A stretch of DNA of 64,000 bases from assembly GCF_040183065.1 (NCBI RefSeq), contig NC_091119.1:197214543-197278542 (forward strand), read 5' to 3'. The position numbers were made by a program, and so were the translations under genes. The stretch is from Periplaneta americana (lineage: Eukaryota; Arthropoda; Insecta; Blattodea; Blattidae). Each line of letters opens with the position of its first letter. Within the stretch, counting starts at the first letter, position 1. The notes below the pieces were generated by a model that ran no database searches, had not been told where the DNA came from, and saw only the letters and a list, made by a program, of their open reading frames with translations. Below, in pieces: positions 40,866 to 53,900 of this stretch.

Positions 40866-43800
40866 GTAAGTCATACAAAGTAACTGTATAACTGAGTTTT
40901 GTTTATATGCTGTCAGATGATTAGTGATTTTTGAACAGTAGTCTGTTGTAAGAACGAAATATTTGTGTTTCAGAAATCATTGTCACCCTCTGAAGTGGGT
41001 AGTGAGACTCTTCCTAAGGATTGGAGCTCAGGCGATAGTTATGCTTTACGATATGTACGTGATAATGAGTTGTATATTTTAAAAGGTGTAAAATCAGAAG
41101 CGGACATAGTATTCAACTTCCTGGTAAGAATTTAATTTACTTTATTGCAATTTTTAATCTTTGCTGAAATATTGATTGACACTAACGTTGAGGTAATTCC
41201 GGTGATTTCGAAAGTGAAAATCGTTGAATTTATAGGGTTTTTTTTTTTTTTGTGGAGAACATTATTGACACTGAAAAGTGCCTTTTCGTAAGCATGGTGA
41301 TGCGCTTTCGACAAACACAGGCAGATCTCCTGTTTTTAGTATTTTAAGATAATTGTTGTCAGTGAGGTATCCGTATACTGAAATGTTCCGTTGAGGTGTA
41401 CAAAGAGAAGTGACCAAAGTGTCCTCTAAGCCTGTATTGTAGTACGGTAGTTGGTAAGATTCACGAATGACGACAGGACAAAAATCGTCCTAGCATTGCA
41501 AGAAAGGGCTGTTAGAGATGCCGGTACAGGTAATTCTCCAGAATAACTACACCAAAGGTGATACAATAGATAATTTAAATGGAGAATTTTGAGATTGCCA
41601 AGGAAAGGTCTGTGTCTTTCCCCTATCACTTCTTCTGTACTGCGTCACCCCTTTCTCTAAGTTTCGTTTCTTGCTTTTAGGTTAGGGGAAAAAGGGAGAT
41701 GAATTTTACGTTCGAAAGTACGAATAATTTCTCAAGACTGGTAAAATGGGTTTGCATTCTCTTAGGTAGTTCTTGAGATATCATTACTGACGCCTCAAAA
41801 ACCGATCTTTATCAAATAAAATTGATTTGTTATGGCACACTTCACTTCGATATTTCCAGGGGGTCATTCAAACACTTTTGGCCAGCTTGTATTTGACATT
41901 CACCTTATGTAACCATACCATTGTAATTGAAGGTAGCTATCGGTGTAGCTCTGTCGGCTAAGGCGCTTGCCTACCGATCCAGAGTTGCGCTCGGGCGCGG
42001 GTTCGATTCTCGCTTGGGCTGATTACCTGGTTGGGTTTTTTCCGAGGTTTTCTCCAACCATAAGACAAATGTCAGGTAATCTATGACGAATCCTCGGCCT
42101 CATCTCGCCAAATATCTCACTATCACCAATCTCATCAATGCTAAATAACTAAGTAGTTGATACAGCGTCGTTAAATAGCCAAGTAAAAAAAAAAAATTAA
42201 GGTTAATGGATCATTAATTTTGAATCAAAAACTGACAATGACGATTTAGTCCAAATAAAATGTAGCAATGTTCTTTGTGACTTTTTTAATATGTGGGATA
42301 AACTATCATTCCCTTGCAGCATTCAGTACCTGTCCGTATATGAATCATGAATTTTTCTTTTACTTATTTTTTTTAGTTTGGTATTTAACAATGCTGTATC
42401 AACTACAGTCATTTGGGGAGCTTTAAGCCAGTTCCCAGTTTTACTAGAAGATTTAATTTCACATTTCCTGTGTCCACTTAATTTAACTCTCTTTTATTAG
42501 TTATATTACATATTTCCTTATATGCTACATATCTATTCATACTCAAACATTTTTTATCTAACTGCTTTTTCTCGACATTCTAATACTATATTGGAACGCA
42601 TCTTCTCCTATGCCACAAAGAGGGCAGATATCCTTCTCTATGGTACCCCTCCTGTTTTTCAATTTCAATATTCCTAGCCTCCACCAAGCTAAGCTCATCC
42701 TCACTTCCCTATTATTTATTCTTATATATAAATTCTAAATTATAGATCAGCTCAAAGAATTTGAGTGACCACAAGGGTCCTGAATACAATAAACATGTAC
42801 AATATAATGTGATGTGATACATTAAAGAAAAAAGAAAGTTAATTGTTGAAGGCAAATATAAGTGGATTAATTGAAATACGGATGATGATGTAATATTTGA
42901 AGGGAATCCTTGATAATATTTATAAGGACAGACATTACATAACCAAAAGGAATGTGAAGTTTCTTAAGATAATTCCACGTGAATTTGGAGATAGAACCTC
43001 TACTGCCAAATAGCAAACCAATGACAGACCATTGTTTAAGAGGGACGTTGTACTTTTGAGAAAGATAAGGCAGACAAGGTTCATATATGGACTTCTTCTC
43101 AATATCAACTTCGGTGGCCTGATTTAGGTTTCTTTCGAAACGGATAGTAGGGTCAAGAACAAGAGCCCATTTTAAGTGTCCGTTAATAGCAATAATGTCT
43201 GCCCGTCTGAAAGAACCATCTGATGATACACAGTGTACTTCCTCGTGAATTTCCCAATTTAAAGTTTTTTTTCCCAATTTAAAGTTTTCTTCTTGTTCCC
43301 ATGACGTTTTAATGTCCTTATAGTTACTTAATGTTCTTAATCCCTTGAGATTCCGGTCTCGTAGTTCCATTACACCTCTCTTTTACTATTTTACAAATTA
43401 CATTTAAATTCATTACCGTACTCCAATTTCATCCCATAACCATCTTACACCTAATGTACTCACCTTGTTCTGTAAGTTTTCTAGCCAATTGGATTTCAAA
43501 TTCATGTTCCGAATAAACTGCAAACACTTCTTTTCAATGTCATATCCTCCTCCATAATATGACCTAAGGATTTTATTTTCCTTACTAGTATCGTTCCCAT
43601 AATACTATCTACCCCCATTTCGAATCTAGCAGCTAGGTTAGAGGCATTCCACAGGATTCCTAGAAATTTCTTACAAAATTTAGATTTAATTTTATCACTA
43701 AGTTGACTAGATAAATCATTACCCCAAATTTCTATATTATACAATATTTTCGATTCTACAATAGCTCTATAAATATATTTTGCTATTTATTCAAGCACTT

Positions 43801-44592
43801 ATCTATTGCTGTAAGCACACCATTACCTTTATTAAATGCCACTTCATTTTGCGTCATCCATTTACCCTTGAAGAGGAATATAGAGAATAGAATTTAATAT
43901 GAAAACAAATATGTGATACAAAATTTCCCCAGCTAGTCATGTTATTTTGTACCACCATTAAAGTCAAATTTCACGTATTTAAAGTATGATTTTTTTATGT
44001 TTATTACGTCTGACCCCATAAAATAAGTAGTTCTCTTAAATAATTTACTTTTAAACATCAATTTCAATACACACTATTCCAGGTAAGTTTAAAAATATTA
44101 TAGAAGTGGTACAAAGTTACCTCAAATGACTGTACTAGATTCATCCCCCTATTATTTATTCGCTCGTTTTCATACTCTCTCTCTCACTATCATAATATTA
44201 ATACTCGATCACAACGCGATAACATGATAGAAATTCCACTTCACACATCATCTCTGTATTCTCATCTTTCACTGTTGCTACCTCTCGTCACTGGAACTCT
44301 CTGCCGCCTGAAGTCAAGGGCTGCCGAACATTGAAATCTTTCAAATCCACGTTAGAAAATTATCTTATGACGAGTTGCCAAACTAACTTACTATTATGAC
44401 AAGTGTTGTATTGCATGTTTTTTTTATGTTCTAGTGATATTTAACTCATTTTATATTTTTGTTTTCATATTTTCCGATAATGGTATATCTATAATGTGAT
44501 AAATTGGGCTATATATAACCATAATTTTCCTTACTGTGTGTGCTTAAAAATATTGTGTTCATTGTATGCTTTGTACTGCACTATTTTATTAC

Positions 44593-44640
<48 letters not shown>

Positions 44641-44923
44641 CATTATTAATAATTTTCGTATTTTTTTATACTTTGTATGTCTCATTTATTTTGACCTGCT
44701 GTTCACATTTTATTATGCTTTTTTTCTTTCTTTCTGTATGTTATTTATTATGTCTGATTTCTACTTACTTCTTGTTTACATTTTATTATTATTATCTTAT
44801 TCAGTTTTGTGTGTAAAATTGTAGTGTACTTTGTAAATTTGTAGTGTTTTTTGTAACGCAGTTTTACTCCTGGTTGAGTGTTAGAGAAGGCTGTATTCCC
44901 TTACCTCTGCCAGGTTGAATAAA

Positions 44924-44964
<41 letters not shown>

Positions 44965-47900
44965 TAGCATCGATGGAGTTGGTGACAGCAAGATAATATT
45001 TGGTGAGATGAAGCCATGTGATTACTTGACATTTACAATTGGGGAAAATCTCTGAAAAAACCCTACCATGTAATCAGCCTAAGTGGGAATCGAACCCATG
45101 CTCAAATGCAGCTCCGGATCAGTAGGGGAACACGTTACCGTCTGAGGTACATCAGTGGCTGCATTCTTTACTTAACATTATTTTGTGGAAATATTATTTG
45201 TTGTGTTTCAGCGTGTGTCAGATCTGACAGTGTCAATAATCCATTTCAAAGTGGAGGACACTGTCAAGAACTTGAAGGGCAGTATTGAAGCACTGATCCC
45301 GACTTACAAGACTGTGCTCCAGACAGTTCAGAAGGAATTGCTGGATCCTGTAGCAACTGGTGTCCATAGGGAAGCCACCACTCAGACAGCCCAGCCACCA
45401 GCAAGGTCTTCAGAGCCCACCAGACCCGCATTCCAAGATGAGTTTGATGATCCCCTAAGAATCGGACAACCAAGAAGGGGTATCGGAGTTGGATTCGATT
45501 CAAATTGGTACGCATTTTATGTTACTTAACCCTTAGGAGCCGTGTGTCCATTATAGTGGCCAGCTAGTATTATGTTTTTTTTTATTTTATTTTTTATTTT
45601 TTTTATTTAGCGTCTGAATGATATGAAGGTGATAATGCCGGTGAAATGAGTCCGGTGTCCAACATCGAAAGTTACCCAGCATTTGCTCATATTGGGTTGA
45701 GGGAAAACCCCGGAAAAAACCTCAACCAGGTAACTTGCCCCAATCGGGATTCGAAAGTATTATGGTCATGACGTGATATAATATGTTATAAATTGTCTGT
45801 TATATATAAAATACGTTGATATTCTTTAATTCTATATAATGTTAAGGACATTGAACTTGGTTAAAACAATAAAGAATTTTGTAATTTTTTTTTCTCTTAA
45901 AAAAGGAGCAAAATCATTTAACTACACATCAGGAATCAAAATAGCCAGTGCTCTAACATTAAATACCTTACTCTTTGCCGATGATCAAGCCATAATTTCA
46001 ATTCAGAGGATAATTTACAAAGAGGATTATATACATTAAATAAAATATTAAAAGATTTTGGGATGGAAATTTCAGCACAAAAATCAAAAGTAATGGCATT
46101 TTTAGGACAAGACCCAGTCAGAAGTAAGACAATACACAATAACCAATGCCTCGAACAAGTACGAAATTGCAACTATCTGGGTTGTGAAATATCTTATCAA
46201 AATGAAAAAGATGTGAACAAGAAAATTACCAAATTTACACATATTCTAGGAATAATAAACAATACATTAAAAGCTAAATTAGTACAAAAATCTACAAGAA
46301 TAAAAATATATAATGCACTAGCATTACCCTTCCTTTTATACGGAAGCGAGATTTGGACAGTAAAGAAAAAAAAGACATGAACAGAATCAAAGCGACGGAA
46401 ATGAAATTTTTCAGGAGGACAGCAGGATATACTCTTTTAGACCGAAAAAGGAATGAAGAAATTTTAGAACAATTAGAAGTAGAGTCAATAAAAGAAAAAA
46501 TCAACAGATACAAATTAAATTGGCTAGATCATGTAAGAAGAATGGAAAATTCAAGAATCCCAAAAATTATGATGCAGTATAAACCTAGAGGACATCGTCG
46601 ACCACGAAGACCTTTTAGAAGACTGCTAGATGGGGCCGAAACAGGTCTACAGAGGCCTAATTGGTGAAGGATGATGATGATGATCATCATTTAACTGCAG
46701 TCAATTGAAACCCTTTTAGTTTCCATACGTACCATTACATCGATTGTTTTACATGGGCTCTCCCCATCCTTTAACACAGGCTCAATTGACTGCAATGGCC
46801 GGGACGCGAACCTGTGATCTTAGCCATGATATAGTGGCCGGACATATATTATGCACCTTAAACTGCTCGGCTAACGAACCCAACACGAATTTACCCGATT
46901 ATGCAGGTATACGAACCCCTGGTTAAGAGACATTTGCGTGCAATAGTGGTATAAGTCTTGGGTCTATATGACTATAGGATATCAGTAGTGTGTTTATGAG
47001 AATATATGTTGGCTAGATTGGAGAATGGGGTGATGCCATGTAGTCGACGTATGTGAGAAGGTTAGTGGATTAGTTGAGGTGATATCTCAGTGACATGAGG
47101 TCGACGTATGTGAGAAGGTTAGTGGGTTAGTTGAGGTGATATCTCAGTGAGTGTTATTTACTCGTGTTGGTTTACGTCGGCCATGTTGTGACGTCAGAAT
47201 CGTTTGACAAACTTGACGAAAATTAAGCGATATCCAATAATAAGAGACTCCCTAAGTCTTCCAGCTTCTAAGGGTTAAGACTTTTTTTTATATGAGGCAG
47301 TTAGAAGCAAAGGGGTGTAAGTAACATTTCTAAAAAAATTATTTCGGTGCATCCAGGGTAAACTAAAGCATTGAAATTTCAGTGGTAAAGAGCAGTGCCG
47401 GTTCCTCGGGCGAGGGAAGGGAGGAACGTCCTCCTCACATTTTCTTCTTTTGAAAGTAAATACCAAATAAAATATGTGCCTTGAAATTCGAGGAAGATTC
47501 GATAATTTTTAAGTTCACAGCTATAACAAAAACTCGGTTGATCGAGTTTTAAACAACGCGTGCTCATGTGCTGTAGAAAACTGTGAGAAAGAGGAGGAAA
47601 GGCACTCCATTCCTCCTCTACTGCAGTTAACACACATAGACAACAGCGCACTAGCGGCCAGAGAAAGAAGCAGAGTTTTAAAGCAAGTAAATGAACGGAG
47701 AGGGAGGAGATCCTCCTCTGAATCAGTCATGGGCAGGAAATAGAAACCGACTGGTCGTGCAGCAAGCTCGCTACTGCTGCCACATAACGATGTTGCATTC
47801 AACCGGACTATAACACATCTAGGAGGAGACACAACAAAAACAGTTTTAACACAACGCTATGAAAGATACCATGCAAACTTTTTTTAAAATTATAAATCAA

Positions 47901-50900
47901 AAATATTATTCATTGCACTTTATATAGGCTACTATTCATGGTTTGAAACTTTCGTGGATATTTGAAAGTTAAAGTCGGGATTATGTGAAACAAAGAGGAA
48001 GTAGTTTTACATAGTTGGCCCCTGAAATTCACTTCTATTCATTGTTTACTAGACAGGGCAACAGCCAAGTTGTCAGTTTTGTACAAATATATTTGGAACT
48101 TAAAGTAGGTACTCCAAACTACATCATTTTTAACTTAAAAATTAATCGGCCACCGGCAGCTTTGAACAATAATGATAGTATGACTTTACAAGAACTGACA
48201 TTCTTCAAAAGCATGTGATACTGAACTTGTAAAATGTACATGTGGCAACACAGACCACGTGGGTGGGTGCAGTATTTTCGCTTTCCTCAGATTATTTCCC
48301 AGTCCCATTTCCATTTCAGTGAAACTGTTCCGATTACGAGTTAGTAGCTAGTCTCTTCCAACACGTGTGATGCTGTAGTCTGCTCGAAAAATGCTACGAG
48401 GTTGTGAATTTCCTTGTAATTGTTAATTTGTGCAATTATTCAACAATGAATGGAAATGAAAGCATAATATATTTTGGACAATTTAAGAAACTAAGTTTAC
48501 AAGAACAGATTATTGCTATACAGAATGGAAGGCCAACCCCAACACTACCTGGTCTTACATGTATGCATGTAGGCTAATTTGTAGCATGTTCCATTCAAGA
48601 AGGTGTCATTTCGTGCTGTTAATTTCTTTCCTCCTCGTAAGAAATATGCAGGAGCCGCCACTGGTAAAGAGATATATTAACAGTAACAATATCTTGCTTA
48701 TTTATTACATCTCATTTTTATGTTGAGTGTTTTCTAAACGGTTCAGTAATTTCTGAAAGAGTATTTTCCTCCTGGACCTCTCGCGCATTATGTTGGTAAT
48801 TAGTAGATTAGTATGATCTAATTGTAAAATGTATTTTGTCTGACGACATGAAATTCGTTGCTTAGACTAAACAGTTTATGATTCACGAGACCTAACCTAA
48901 AAATGTATTCTGTTTGATCATGTGAAATGATTAGTACGAATTCCGAAAACAGAATACCAGTTTGAAATGTATACCCTACTTAAAAATTTTGAATATGTAT
49001 TTTAAGTTAAAACATATACTCCGAAGTCGCTACCATGCTATTTCCTCTCTTGGACATTTTAATAAAAATCTGTCCATTAGCCACGTGCATGTTTCGTATC
49101 AAGTAGGTCTATAAGCTATAAATTATATTAACTTATTTCTTGCAGATATCTTCGAGTTTATGGTGGAATTTAATATACTTCATTAAAATAATAAATTAAC
49201 TTTATGCATTTAATATTCCAATAATGGAAGGAAGGTGTTAATTTTTCCAAAAGAACACGACAACGAAAGTGTAACATATTTTGTCGGCTGCTAGGAGAGA
49301 TCTGCGATGATGAGGCGATAGTAGCGATCCTAGTAGTGGGCAACTACCCATGTTTGCATTTTTACTACATATTGAGCTTCGCGACTGTATATAGTAGACT
49401 GTGGTTTAACTTGCCTTCAGAATGGAATTTGTTGTTGTAGTTTTTTCTAATGCCAGGTGTTTGACAATAAAGTCATTTGACCTCTTGCACTCCAATATTT
49501 TTCAAAGATATTATCATGGTCAGCCACTGAAGCACAGATTTTGAGGTGTTCCGAATCCATTTCTTGGTTTGAATTGCACAATGGGCAGTTAGGGGACTGA
49601 TATATTCCAATTCTATGCAGGTGTTTGGCCAAACAGTCATGGCCTGTTGCCAATCTAAATGCAGCTACAGACGATTTCCGTGGTAAATCGGGAATTAACT
49701 GTGGATTTTGATGCAGAGAGTTCCATTTTTTCCCTTGGGATTGTGTTATCAAATTTTGTTTGTTGAAGTCTAAGTATGTAGATTTAATAAATCTTTTCAC
49801 AGAGTAATACGTAGATTTTGTAGCAGGTCTGTAAGTAGCAGTGCTGCCCTTCTTTAAAGTTTTAATTGATTTGTTTCCAGGTTTAATATAAAATAAGCAT
49901 TTGTGAATAAAGGATGACATTGTACAAGGAATATGATTTGTTTTCAGGGATCCGAATAGAGACCCCTTGGCTGTAGGCCGATCTGACTTGGATCCATTTA
50001 GTCGTGGAGGTGGCATGATATTCAACCCCTTTGGACCACGAGGAAGTATCAGGGATCCTGGTGCTGGCATACCTGGTGGTCTGCCAAGGTAAGTTTTGTA
50101 CTTTATTATAATGATAGAGGAACAACTATAAAGCATAATGGAACTTTATACTTTTAAATTCATAATAATCCCTTTTGCTTCCTGTGTTAAAAACCTTGGA
50201 GTTTACTTTGATACGCATTTAAACTGGAATAACCAAGTAACCCATATTATAAAAAAAGTGCTTTCCATACTACATTCCTTAAGGATATCCATGAGTGAAA
50301 TTTGTAAATCCGAAACTATTCAGTCAATCCTTATGAAATTTTTACCACACATATTCATTGATTGCAATAAAAAACTGACAAAGTTTCATCCTCCTAGGGC
50401 AAATAGTTTCTGAGTAATAAAATATTTACTATTTTTTATAACTACGCTACAAAATGCCCCCTGCGTTGTAATTTTATTTGAAATGTTTTGATTTTTGATC
50501 AGGACATCCCCCATGCATATGGTTCTTTAATTTGCTATCAAGTTTCTGTGTAATGTTATTAATTTGACTTGTGGAATTTTTTTTCTTTTGTGATATACAT
50601 TTTTCACTCATGGGTATCCTCAAACAGCATTCGAAAATTCCTTCCGCTATCACTCAAGAAAATACTAGTGGAAACATTAGTAATGCCCCACTTCGATTAT
50701 TGTGATTTTCTACTGCCTGACCTCAATGTCAACCAGTCGCAAAGATTACAACGTCTTCATAATTCTTGTGTTCGCTTCTTCTGCGATGTCCGTCGCGCTG
50801 ACCACATTACCCCATCCTTCCAAACTCTAAACTGGCTACGGCTTAACGAACGTAGAAATTTTCATTCTCTTGTTCTCCTTTTCCAAGTCCTTCACACTTC

Positions 50901-53900
50901 TACACCTACCTACCTTGCCTCCCGTTTCAATTATCTGTCATCATATCATAATCTCTTCACACGCACGCAAAATAGCCGCATACTAGCCATACCAACACAT
51001 AAGACATCATCGTATTCATCATCATACACAATCTCGCTCTCGCGCTTGTGGAATACCCTACCCAGTGACATCAGAGACTGTCGGAATTTAGTAGCGTTCA
51101 AAAGCAAGCTTATTAAGCATTTTCTTACTGCGTAGAGTAGGTTTACTTTTTACTTAATTAATAAAAAAAATTCTTTTCTCTCTTCTTAACTTTTACAATA
51201 AACTGTCTAGCCTTTATTAATCAATTAATCTTTTAGTGCTTTGATTTTTATTGTATTTGTAAATTTAATATTAATTGTAATTATAATTGTAATTTTATTC
51301 TTAATATTGTAGTTGTAATGGGTGGCCGGGTAGCTCAGTTGGTAGAGCAGCTGGCTACGGACTGGAAGGTCCGGGTTCGATCCCAGGTGGTGACAGGATT
51401 TTTTCTCGTTGCCAAACTTTCAGAACGGCCCCGAGGTTCACTCAGCCTCCTATAAAATTGAGTACTGGGTCTTTCCCGGGGGTAAAAGGCGGTCAGAGTG
51501 TGGTGCCGACCACACCACCTCATTCTAGTGCCGAGGTCATGGAAAGCATGGGGCTCTACCTCCATGCCCCCCAAGTGCCTTCATGGCATGTTACAGGGAT
51601 ACCTTTACCTTTTACCTTTTATTGTAGTTGTAATCCCTTGGTAGAGGGGAAGAGAAGGCCTGATGGCCTTATCTCTACCAGCTTAAATAAATAAATGAAA
51701 ATAAATAATTCAGTAAAACCTCATTAATCCGAGCCCTGATAAGTCGGAGTTTGCTTAATCCAGACCGGGGGGAGGGGAGGGGGGAGATTAGTTTAGTTAA
51801 TTTGTCCCAAAAGAATACAGACGTGTACTTCAAACCAACTTCTGCAGCAAGAGTTTCGAGTGATGCAGAGTCAGGTCCGTCGGCACATCATTATAATTAT
51901 GAGTATCACGTTTGTACAGCATTGTATGTACTGCTTTACATTTCACTGTACTGTATAGTGTATTTAGGCCTATGGCCTTTAAATACACCATAATAAACGT
52001 GTTTTGTTGCTATAAACGGAGTTTTAATGCACTTTGTACTGTTGTTTTACGTTATTTCAGATAATCCGGACTTTAGTTAAACCGGTCAACTTATCCCCCA
52101 CCCAGTTAGTCCGAATTAACGAGGTTTTACTGTATAGTGCCATCTCATCTCATTGCGGGTGTAGCGTAGACCAGTCTCGTATGGCATATTCTGAGCAAGA
52201 ACTCTGTCGGTAAATTAATCTACATAACTGGCTTCATATGGAATAACGAAAAACCTCTGTTCATCTCATGAAACGCATTTTATACGCAGTAATTCTCTTA
52301 GTGTCAGATCTTCACCACATCTGTAGTTCAAGGATGGCCTTCATCACCTACCCCGTTCAACATCTACTTGGAGGATTTAGTGAAGAACTGTTTTCTTCTT
52401 CTACGGATCTCTGGAGAAAGAACTAAGGAAGAGACTAGGTGAAGTGCTTTGTATGGAGTGTAGCATTGTATGGGCAGAAACCTGGACATTACGACGAAGT
52501 GAAGCGACTAGAAGCATTTGAAATGTGGAAATGGAAAAGGATGGAGCGTGTGAAATGGATAGACAGAATAAGAAATGAAGCTATGTTGGAAAGAGTGAAG
52601 AAAGAATAATGCTGAAACTGATCAGGAACGAAAAAGAAATTGGTTGGGTCACTGACTGTGAAGAAACTGCCTACTGAAGGATGCAGTGGAAGGAATGGTG
52701 AACGGGAGAAGAGTTCGGGGCAAAAGAAGATATTAGATGATAGACGACATTAAGATATGTGGATCATATGTGGAGACTGAGGAAAGCAGAAAATAAGAAA
52801 GACTAGAGATTGCTGGGTTTGTAGTGAAAGACCTGCCCTTGAACAGAACAGTATGAATGAATGAATGTTATAGGAATATGGGAGGGGTGATGTTTGGATT
52901 GTCCACCATAAATTCCATCACATTCTAACTGGGGAGCCATTTGAATGGAAGACCAATGTCTATCATCTGATATCTTCTACCCCGAACTCTTCTCCCGTTC
53001 ACCATTCCTTCCAGTGCATCCTTCAGTAGGCAGTTTCTTCTCAACCAGTGACCCAACCAGTTTTTTTTCCTCTTCCTGATCAGTTTCAGCATCATTCTTT
53101 CTTCACCCACTCTTTCCAACACAGCTTCGTTTCTTATTCTGTATGTCCATTTCACACACTCCATTCTTCTCCATATCCGCATTTCAAATGTTTCTAGTCG
53201 TTTCTCTTCATCACTTCTGAAGTGAAGTACTACGTGAAAACATTTAATAAATATATATATTTTGATGTACCGAAGTACATATGATATTTCCATGCAGATA
53301 TTCTGCGTCATTACATTATCAAAGAGTGATGGAACAGAGAAAAATTCTCTCCGGCGCCGGGATTTGAACCCGGGTTTTCAGCTCTACGTGCTGATGCTTT
53401 ATCCACTAAGCCACGCCGGATACAATCCCGACGCCGTTTAGAATAGTCTCAGATTAAGCTCCATCTCTCGGGTTCCCTCTGGTGGCTGCCCTCTGCACTA
53501 CGTCATAGGTGTCTATGACGGGATTGTATCCTGCGTGGCTTAGTGGATAAAGCATCAGCACGTAGAGCTGAAAACCCGGGTTCAAATCCCGGCGCCGGAG
53601 AGAATTTTTCTCCGTTCCATCACTCTTTCATCATGTAATACGCAGAATATCTGCATGGAAATATCATATGTACTTCGGTACATCAAAATATATATGATAT
53701 GCGTAATAAATCACTTTGTGATTTAAGACGGCGCCCATACCGTCGGATCCCGGCCAATTAGTCACTCATCTGAGTGCACCTCAACACATGTATGGACTTT
53801 GGTCCTGCGTTCATAGACACCTATGACGTAGTGCAGAGGGCGGCCACCAGAGGGAACCCGAGAGATGGAGCTTAATCTGAGACTATTCTAAACGGCGTCG

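Noticed and set aside
44496..44824. Leucine/isoleucine-rich membrane-like proteins
   Set aside because: They are translations of an (ATT)n microsatellite and its AT-rich flanks in two frames.
49447..50136. A 229-codon open frame on the minus strand
   Set aside because: Its C-terminal half is the LINE tail, and its N-terminal half runs antisense through PSMF1 exon 4. The fusion is a chance extension, not a gene.
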